Assembly (NCBI GenBank): GCA_012862575.1
Contig: BLSF01000008.1
Coordinates: 310,001-374,000 of the forward strand
Direction of reading: 5' to 3'
Origin: Parietichytrium sp. I65-24A
Lineage: Eukaryota; Sar; Bigyra; Thraustochytrida; Thraustochytriidae
DNA: 64,000 nucleotides
Shown here: piece after piece, positions 57,990 through 64,000 of the stretch
Position numbering within the stretch: the first letter of the stretch is position 1
Layout of the letters: every line of letters starts with the position of its first letter
Translations under genes and position numbers: made by a program
The notes under the pieces: generated by a model
What the model was told of the DNA's origin: nothing
What the model saw: the letters and a program-made list of their open reading frames with translations, nothing else
Database searches by the model: none

Positions 57990-58276
57990 GATTTGGAAAA
58001 TGATTAGCGTCGCAACTCGTGATTAAGTTGTTCGCTTTCGACCCGATACGATTGTTTTGTACTTCAGGACGAATTTGCTGAAAACTTGCACGTTGGTTCA
58101 TTGAACGCCTCTCTCTCACATTTTACTTTGCAACTACTCGACGACCGTCGTAGAGTAGATTTGCTTTTGCGCATTCCTGGAAGAAGAAGAAGAACAAGTG
58201 CGTGAGTGAAGGTCTTGCTAAGGTTGGCAAGGTGAGGAAAAAGAAAAAGAAGAGGAAATTGAAACCAAGGTAAAAA

Positions 58277-59692
58277 ATGGCAGAAAATATCGAAAACAAT
58301 GAGCCACCTGTTGACCGTGCTGCGGCCGGTCAACAGGTGGACGACCTGGAAAACGAAAACGATACCTACGACCTTCTCGAGGCCGACACGATATCGCGCT
58401 CCACCCCTCTTCTTGATGGGCTGCACTACTCCTCGCTCTCCGTTTTTGAGAGCTTTGCCACCTCTGGTGACCAAGGCTTTCGTACCGCGGAGTCAATGCT
58501 TGGGGACGGCACCCTGGAGAACTCGGACGCGGACGTTTATCGCAGTGTGTCGGCCGTCAGCTTTCTTACCCAACAACAAATGGGTCTGGATGCGGAACTT
58601 GGTCTGGACTCCCCATTCGAGCTCAAGACTTCGAGCGGCTCGAAGAAGGACGTGCAGCCCATGGAGCCACGCCCAAGACTCGCATTTCTCCTGCGCCTAG
58701 AGCATACACACATGTACATTGCTTGCCCCCTTGCTCAGTTCGTCCAAAAGATGAACAAACACCTCGAGAGTTTCGAAGTGGACTTTATGTTCGTCAACGA
58801 AGACTGCAAATGGCGCGGTATGTATTATTCCCAGGACTTCTCTCCTGCCGTGGACTTTCGTGTCTACATGAACTCGTGCCCGTCAGTGGGCAACAACCGC
58901 TACATGGTGGAGTTCATCAGACGTACCGGTTGTGCCATGGTCTTCAATCAGCTTTTCACCCAAATTCGGGATAAGCTGATTGCTGAGGGAGTTGTCACTA
59001 GCGAACAGGGTGACTTTATCTCCTCTTCTGAGCAGATTCCTTCCCCGTTCAACGCGGACGATATCTGCTGGGACAACAAGGCGGACGATGAGGCCTTTGC
59101 GCCACGCCCTCTCCTGAGCAGATCTACCTCTGCCGCGACCAACTCTACCATCGACGATGGTACCGAGTTTGACGATGACTTTGATCTCCGCTGCTCCGAC
59201 GATGAGGTCTTCCAGCCATTTTTCGACATGTGCGAGTCACCCTTCGAAGATGTTCATGTCCAAGGGCTCTCCCTTGTTGCAAATGAAGTCAGGAAAGGCA
59301 ATGGCTCTCGACTTGTGAAGGCTCTTCCCAACCTCGTCTCACTCTTGGTGAAGCGTCTTGCTGAATCCAAGCATTCGGAGGTCCGAAGATATTCCTGCGC
59401 TGCCCTCTGTGGCCTCGCTGCCATTCAGGATCTACATGTGCTTCTTATTGATTCACATTCCGTGGCTGTGCTCACCAACGAGGCCGCCTCGCCCTTTCAC
59501 CCTAAGACCGTTGAGATCCAGAGACAAGCCGCCCAGGCGTTGGCAAATCTCTGTGCAAACAAGGAGAGCTTGTCTGCTGTTCTCGAGGCCGTGAGTGACA
59601 AGGTGGAGATTTTTGATGAGCTGGTCAAATATAATGACTCTAGATTGACGCGCTCAATTTCGGACGTTCGGAGTGCATTACATGCATGTTAG
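58277..59692 (+). CDS. ARM-like repeat protein with a KA1-like domain, unrecognised
   Basis: A 471-residue protein; ATG at 58277 in good context. Residues 1-130 are acidic and Ser-rich, probably disordered. Residues about 137-230 form a compact alpha/beta domain (MYIACPLAQFVQKMNKHLESF ... VEFIRRTGCAMVFNQLFTQI). Its helix-plus-strand wording, ending in RRxGCxxVFxxLFxxI, recalls KA1 or similar phospholipid-binding C-terminal domains. Residues about 240-310 are acidic. Residues about 320-460 are ARM/HEAT-like helices (VQGLSLVANEV, VRRYSCAALCGLAAI, IQRQAAQALANLCAN). I do not recognise the family. A KA1-type domain ahead of ARM repeats suggests a membrane-associated adaptor, which is inference. 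A perfect 14-bp inverted repeat lies within codons 10-22. Confidence 0.75.
   Translation: MAENIENNEPPVDRAAAGQQVDDLENENDTYDLLEADTISRSTPLLDGLHYSSLSVFESFATSGDQGFRTAESMLGDGTLENSDADVYRSVSAVSFLTQQQMGLDAELGLDSPFELKTSSGSKKDVQPMEPRPRLAFLLRLEHTHMYIACPLAQFVQKMNKHLESFEVDFMFVNEDCKWRGMYYSQDFSPAVDFRVYMNSCPSVGNNRYMVEFIRRTGCAMVFNQLFTQIRDKLIAEGVVTSEQGDFISSSEQIPSPFNADDICWDNKADDEAFAPRPLLSRSTSAATNSTIDDGTEFDDDFDLRCSDDEVFQPFFDMCESPFEDVHVQGLSLVANEVRKGNGSRLVKALPNLVSLLVKRLAESKHSEVRRYSCAALCGLAAIQDLHVLLIDSHSVAVLTNEAASPFHPKTVEIQRQAAQALANLCANKESLSAVLEAVSDKVEIFDELVKYNDSRLTRSISDVRSALHAC
58304..58340. other. Perfect 14-bp inverted repeat at the start of a coding region
   Basis: Arms CCACCTGTTGACCG (58304-58317) and its exact complement (58327-58340) flank a 9-base GC-rich loop. 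It lies 27 bases after the start A of the ATG at 58277, encoding PPVDRAAAGQQVD. In mRNA it would form a very stable stem-loop close to the initiation codon. Confidence 0.95.
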
Positions 59693-60188
59693 CGCTTTGA
59701 CTTGTTGATTGACTTGAGGGATTTCTTGCAACTCCTATTTTCTTGTTTTTTTTTCTTTTGAGGTTTGGTTCTCACGATTCTTGCTCCCCAAGTTTTGTTT
59801 GTCTGGCGAAACGCATTCAAACACATGCACCGATGGGCAAAGATTGTGGCGCTCTGAATCTCAGCAAACAAAGCAAACACTGCAGCGACAGCCATCTTCA
59901 CAGTCAGTACCAGCTTTAGCTTCAAATCAAAACTCGAGTTCAGGAGCAGTTTTCAGCCCCTCCAGTTTCCATCGCGAATTTCTCTGTTCGTATTTCAGTG
60001 CCCGATCTTGGCGATTTGGTTTTGCTATCGATTGCCACGTTGCATTTTCACACACCACCTTGTGTGAGAGCTGAGACAATAATCAACGAGAAGATGTACA
60101 TTCGACGAAGAAATATTTATTCATTCATGGGTAAACGAAGCGGAAATTTGGTCGATAAAGATGGCGTGGAGAGGAAGTTAACCCTGAA
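59693..60188. other. Convergent 3' region
   Basis: A 496-bp spacer between tail-to-tail genes (ARM-like protein and the oxidoreductase). It contains T-rich runs near 59740-59762 and AATATTTATTCATTCA near 60111, plausible 3'-end signals for the two strands. Open frames are short. No gene is seen. Confidence 0.5.
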
Positions 60189-61379
60189 TTATCCATGCTT
60201 TGGTGCAGTTTCACCAACCTCGGCAAACATCCTACTCACAAACAATGTCTTGCTCTTCAAATTCGAAGTGAGCCAGCTGCCATACGTTCCCATTGGGGTA
60301 TAGCACACTCCATCCGCAGGCCCGAGCGGGACAAAGATGGCACTCATCCAACCACCTGAGGAAGCTTTGAGGGTCTTGAGCTTTTTGTTGTTGTGCCTTG
60401 CCAGGTTAACAATGTTCTTGACCGCAGTGCCGACTTGGAATTGTCCAAACATGAACATTTTTTCAGATTCCAAGTCGCTGATATCACCGACAGCGAAAAT
60501 GTTTGCAGAGTGCTTGCACCGCAAGGTCTCGTTAACCTTGATGAAGCCTTTCTCATCAAGCCAGCTCTCTGGGTACATCTCGTTGTTTGGCCGCGAGCCG
60601 ACGCAACGAAGAATTAAGTCAGTTTCTACTTGCTTGTTCTCTCCAAGAGAAATTGACTTCTTGCCCGCGGCGTAGCGTTGTTCTCCTGGACCCATAAGCT
60701 CCTCTAGTGGCAAACTGGTTTCCAACACCACTTGAATCTTAAGATCCTCAAGCTTGGACATCAGCTTGCGATGAAATTTATCACTCAGGCCCAGCGTCGA
60801 GGCATGCAAGAGTCGCGGTCCGGAGTGTACGATTCGGATCGTCTTATCAGGATAAGCCGCCCGGATTTCACCAGCCATCTCGACGCCGACCACACCGCCC
60901 CCAACTATGGTTATGTCTTGGCTGCTCGCAATAGCGGAGCCAAGGTCCTCAAAGTATTTTTGCATCTCTTCGTTACTTTTCAGCTCACTAGGAGGTTCGC
61001 CCGGGCTGATGTTCCTTGTCCCAGTCGCGCAAACTAGGATATCATACTCCACGACCTGTCCGTCCTCAAGAGTGACCTGGTTTGGGTTTTCTGACACGGA
61101 CAGAATCTTTCCCACCACCACTTTCCCATTCCCGCCTTTCAGAAGATGATCTCTTGGCAGCTGCGTGGCAGCAATCCATTCCTTCTTTACTGCCGCCCGA
61201 AGCCCCGCGATCTTGTGAAAATGCACAGACCGCTGGTCTACCAAGGTCACTTGCAACTCCGGATACTTGGACAGCTCTCTTGCCACCCGGCTGCCAACGT
61301 AACCTCCACCAAGCACGACCACGCGGGTGCTCCCGCTTGCTGCCTCAGCGCTTGCGTTCTTCTCGCCTTCAGAAATCAT
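60189..61379 (-). CDS. AIFM2/FSP1-like FAD-dependent NAD(P)H oxidoreductase
   Basis: A 396-residue protein, ATG at 61379. A first Rossmann motif VVLGGGYVGSRVAREL (about 21-36) binds FAD. A second, ITIVGGGVVGVEMAGEI (about 151-167), binds NAD(P)H. NIFAVGDISD near 300 is the conserved FAD-contact motif of the pyridine-nucleotide-disulphide family. Length and the HFHKIAGLRA/ VCATG segments fit the AIFM2/FSP1 and AMID branch (about 370 aa) better than type II NADH dehydrogenases (over 450 aa), and there are no redox CxxxxC cysteines of glutathione-type reductases. Relatives reduce ubiquinone at lipid droplets or mitochondria. The N-terminus MISEGEK lacks the FSP1 Gly2 myristoylation signal, so localisation is open. 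Confidence 0.88.
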   Translation of the reverse strand: MISEGEKNASAEAASGSTRVVVLGGGYVGSRVARELSKYPELQVTLVDQRSVHFHKIAGLRAAVKKEWIAATQLPRDHLLKGGNGKVVVGKILSVSENPNQVTLEDGQVVEYDILVCATGTRNISPGEPPSELKSNEEMQKYFEDLGSAIASSQDITIVGGGVVGVEMAGEIRAAYPDKTIRIVHSGPRLLHASTLGLSDKFHRKLMSKLEDLKIQVVLETSLPLEELMGPGEQRYAAGKKSISLGENKQVETDLILRCVGSRPNNEMYPESWLDEKGFIKVNETLRCKHSANIFAVGDISDLESEKMFMFGQFQVGTAVKNIVNLARHNNKKLKTLKASSGGWMSAIFVPLGPADGVCYTPMGTYGSWLTSNLKSKTLFVSRMFAEVGETAPKHG

Positions 61380-62878
61380 TTTGATGAATGAACTATGTCA
61401 AAAGTCGCCGAGGTTCGATTCGAGTCTGTTTGCTCTTCCCCTCCACCGATGGACCACTTCGCGATTAGAAACCCAGCGACCCACACACCCTCGGGCCTAT
61501 GCTTAGTTTCTCCATGTTTCCGCAGAGTGTACATGAGTGTACACGAGGTTAACATGCTACGCTATGTGCCCTTGAGTGCGACTCGCCTGGGCACGAAACC
61601 ATCATGATGAAACCATGAAACCATGAAATCACGAAACCACGAAACCAGACTGGAGACATCTGGAGACCTCGGATTTTGCACTCGCACTAGCTACTAGACA
61701 CCGTGCGGAGTGGTGCAGAGTGGGAACAGAATTTTTGCTTTGGACAGCTTTGGACAGCTTTGGACCGCTTTGGACCCAGTCGACTCGCAAAAAGAAATAG
61801 TGCGAGTTGCAGTTCTGTCTGTTCTCTACAAAGTCTTCAAAGCATGGGGTTAGTTTTCGTGGGATCCTCCACAAGCTCGCTTGGTTTGTTTTTTTGATTT
61901 TTTGACTTTGCTGACTCTCAAAATCAATCAAGAGAGAGAAAAGGATACAAATTTGGAACGCATTCGCAAGCAAACGGGAACGTCGTCGGCTCGTCATTCT
62001 ACATAAGCTCACTGTGAACTGACACTGGGTTTTGTATGTACATATACCTACAAGCCAATAGCTAGCTCACTAGCTAGCTAGTCAAAATAGTATGAAATAG
62101 CGTGTTTTTTGGAATAGTGCTGTGGTGTTTTGTGAACACAGAATTGGTTTTTAGTATGATATACGTTAAGTGGAAGAGTATGAGTACAGTGGTTGTAGAG
62201 AGACTAGAAGCCAGCCCACTACTTGGACTCCACATACCGGTCATTGCTGGAAAACCTCTAGCTAGAACATGCGAAGTCGGTCAGTTCGACATAGTTCGGC
62301 TTAGTTGTGCCATGTTGTGCCTTTACAGCCTTTACGCTTCCAAGTTCTCGGTTCTGACTGACCTTCTCTCTACACTTTATCATACTGCCTCCATAGTCAC
62401 ACCCAGATTGACTCCATTTTACCCTCAAAGTAACAACGATTACGAAAAGCTAGCGCAACCCCTACCGCTTATTCCTATCTGTCCTCCCCCAGTCCTACCG
62501 GGACGAGTATGCCCTCTGATAAGGCGGTACGGCCAGCTAGCCGAGAAATAGTGGTAGAAGGCTATGTGCGGGTCAACCAAAGAGGTAATGGCAATCGGCG
62601 CTGAGCAAGCTGAGCACTCTGAGCACTGAGCAACGTCGACGAAAATACTTTACCACTTTGGTACTATTTAGTAAATAGAAAGAGACGGAGATGCAACTGA
62701 TAGACACTGTTGGAAAAGGTTGGGCAAGTCACAGCCCATAGGCGAAGGAGCAACGCCACGGGAGAAGGAGGCGGGCGAAGAGAAGGAGAGCAAGGAATTG
62801 CGAACGCGGGAAAGAAGGAAGAAAAGAAGAAAAGAGAGCAAAGAGAAAGAAAAAAAGGCCTCCAAAGGAAAAGTCAAG
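61380..62878. promoter_or_regulatory. Divergent region between oxidoreductase and ENT genes
   Basis: 1,499 bp. It holds ATGAAACC-like units (about 61594-61648) and four 10-bp GCTTTGGAC(A/C) units (61737-61776), both on the oxidoreductase side. A TAGCTAGCTAG patch lies at about 62058-62082. A Lys/Glu-rich purine stretch (62750-62870) precedes the ENT ATG and stays open in frame without an ATG. The 149-codon frame over 62102-62551 begins at a non-ATG codon and has no recognisable content. No gene called. Confidence 0.5.
61737..61776. repeat. 10-bp tandem repeat, four units
   Basis: GCTTTGGACA twice, then GCTTTGGACC twice. It is a simple minisatellite 360 bp upstream of the oxidoreductase ATG. 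Confidence 0.9.
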
Positions 62879-64000
62879 ATGGCCAAGAATGGCGCGCTAG
62901 TTTTGATGTTCTTCGCGCTTGGGCTGGCGGCGATGCTCCCATGGAATACGATCATCACGAATGTGCAGTACTTTGACACAAGGCTCTGCGGGACAAGCCG
63001 CGAATCGGATTATCTCAGCGTGTTCATGATTGCCTTCCTGGTGTGCGACTTGGTGGGTGCGCTGGTAGTCATGTTCTTTGTGAAATACATCTCCGAGCGC
63101 ACTCTTGTAGTCTTCCCGCTGACGAAAACTTCGGTGGGCTTCTCCGTGCTCGCACTTTTCTCCGTTCTGCCGACTGTCTCCACCGGTCTGTTCTTTGGAT
63201 TCACCACGTGGGTTGTGGTCCTCTCGGGCCTCATCAAGAGTATGTTTGTGAGCGGCTGCGCAAGTCTTGCCGCAAGGCATCGCCAGGCGCTGATGGGCTG
63301 GCTTTTGTCCGGGATGGCTGCTGCCGGTGTGCTGACGTCTTTTATCAGCATTCTTACCACCGGCGCCGTCCCAATTCATCACCAATTTTGTCTGGTGGAA
63401 GACGAATCCGAGGACCTTGTCTGCAAGGAAGTGCATGCCGAGTGGAACACGTTTGTCTACTTTATGGTATCCGTTCTCGTGTCCCTCTTTGGCATGGCTT
63501 CCTACTCCTACTTGGATAAGCACGCAATGAAAGAAGCTGGGGAAGCTACCAGAGACGAAAAATCCGACGAGGAACTACAGAAGCAACACGCTCAAGTTCG
63601 AACCGTTTCGGATGGCGACGACAGTGTGATGAAAGACGTTGACAGCACCGAGCTCGCCTTGGAGGACATTAGCCTCGATGACACGCCCCCGGAGCCACCG
63701 ATGGAGGTAATCACGGCCTCTTTTGAGTTTGGCGGTCTGACGAACGTGATCTATAGAAGCAGATTCTTTCTTTGCAGTGTGGTCATTTCGGTAATGATCA
63801 CTTTCACCGTTTTCCCTGCAATCACCTCGAGTATCCAGTCGCAGAACCGATGTACGGCTGGTGCCTATCGCATTTTCAACGACCTGTTTACCCCCATGCT
63901 TTTCCTTGCCTATAATTCCTTCGATATGATTGGTCGCGCTATCGGCGGTCACGCGAAGCAGGTTCGAGGAAGACGTATACTTCTCCTGAGCTTGCTCCGA
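62879..64000 (+). CDS. Equilibrative nucleoside transporter, 5' part
   Basis: At least 374 residues, running off the window. The ATG at 62879 is chosen because TM1 (LVLMFFALGLAAMLPWN) starts within seven residues. The LPWN motif is the ENT signature in TM1. A further ENT hallmark, YNSFDMIGR (the FNxxDxxGR pattern of TM8), is near residues 344-352. Between them run five to six hydrophobic segments and a long acidic cytoplasmic loop (about 222-285) between TM6 and TM7, as in SLC29 proteins. ENTs carry nucleosides or bases by facilitated diffusion or proton symport across the plasma or lysosomal membrane. About the last three TM segments lie outside the window. Upstream sequence is Lys-rich and in frame but lacks ATG. 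Confidence 0.92.
   Translation, partial: MAKNGALVLMFFALGLAAMLPWNTIITNVQYFDTRLCGTSRESDYLSVFMIAFLVCDLVGALVVMFFVKYISERTLVVFPLTKTSVGFSVLALFSVLPTVSTGLFFGFTTWVVVLSGLIKSMFVSGCASLAARHRQALMGWLLSGMAAAGVLTSFISILTTGAVPIHHQFCLVEDESEDLVCKEVHAEWNTFVYFMVSVLVSLFGMASYSYLDKHAMKEAGEATRDEKSDEELQKQHAQVRTVSDGDDSVMKDVDSTELALEDISLDDTPPEPPMEVITASFEFGGLTNVIYRSRFFLCSVVISVMITFTVFPAITSSIQSQNRCTAGAYRIFNDLFTPMLFLAYNSFDMIGRAIGGHAKQVRGRRILLLSLLR

Larger units (their letters stand above)
55713..58276. promoter_or_regulatory. Divergent region between UTP20 and the ARM-like gene
   Basis: 2,564 bp without a convincing gene. A CTCTCTAT array (55861-55912) lies upstream of UTP20. The 7-mer GAGAACG/CGTTCTC occurs six times between 56579 and 57324, including an 8-bp-arm hairpin at 57198-57221. 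GGACAAA units lie at about 57501-57530. A possible 5'-UTR intron of the downstream gene runs from a GTAAGT at 57767 to a TTTACACAG ending at 57989. A 184-codon open frame over 57449-58003 lacks an ATG start and spans the putative intron, so I do not call it. Confidence 0.5.

Noticed and set aside
57449-58003. 184-codon open frame upstream of the ARM-like gene
   Set aside because: No ATG start, contains the GGACAAA repeat and spans a probable leader intron.
61411-61425. GGTTCGATTCGA as a tRNA B-box
   Set aside because: No A-box, acceptor stem or anticodon arm can be folded around it on either strand.
62102-62551. 149-codon open frame on the plus strand upstream of the ENT gene
   Set aside because: It starts at a non-ATG codon, has no recognisable motif, and its composition matches noncoding flanks.

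Overview
This is a 64-kb piece of a compact nuclear genome from a microbial eukaryote. Genes are long and mostly single-exon: three reading frames of 3.9, 9.1 and 14.3 kb are uninterrupted. Only two coding introns can be supported, both with a GTAAGT donor. Promoter regions are rich in CT/GA microsatellites. The gene set is eukaryotic: Pol I subunit 2, UTP20, MTR4, TLDc, an inositol hexakisphosphate kinase and an ENT transporter. A coiled-coil protein that may be axonemal weakly suggests a flagellate. A thraustochytrid-like stramenopile would fit the intron poverty and repeats, but this is a guess. No viral fossils, transposons, tRNA or rRNA genes were recognised.

Layout. 0-6.3 kb: an unrecognised two-TM protein, a myristoylation-motif TLDc protein (MEAK7-like), an RrmJ/MRM2-type rRNA methyltransferase and a two-exon leucine-rich-repeat protein. 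7-11.4 kb: a zf-PARP/PADR1 protein and a coiled-coil protein. Between them is a single N flanked by two 1,090-bp near-identical copies, almost certainly two overlapping contigs that were never merged. 11.5-17 kb: MTR4 (two exons) divergent from a drug/metabolite-superfamily transporter. 17.3-31.6 kb: one 4,766-residue protein with C2, EF-hand, ankyrin and IQ modules. 32-33.4 kb: a GT1/GT28-type glycosyltransferase. 34.2-38.2 kb: the Pol I second-largest subunit. 38.8-41.1 kb: a histidine phosphatase fused to an IP6K. 41.1-46.6 kb: a gene-poor, repeat-rich stretch. 46.6-55.7 kb: UTP20. 58.3-59.7 kb: an ARM-like protein with a hairpin at its 5' end. 60.2-61.4 kb: an AIFM2/FSP1-like oxidoreductase. 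62.9 kb to the end: the 5' part of an ENT transporter.

Connections. Four genes (Pol I subunit 2, UTP20, MTR4, the methyltransferase) act in rRNA synthesis or maturation. A 10-mer, TGCGTTCCGC, recurs only between genes, including upstream of MTR4 and of the Pol I gene. The most unusual proteins are the phosphatase-IP6K fusion, which places a pyrophosphate-making kinase and a candidate pyrophosphate-removing phosphatase in one chain, and the PADR1 protein, which has two PADR1 modules joined by nine tandem SUMO-consensus motifs and no PARP catalytic domain.
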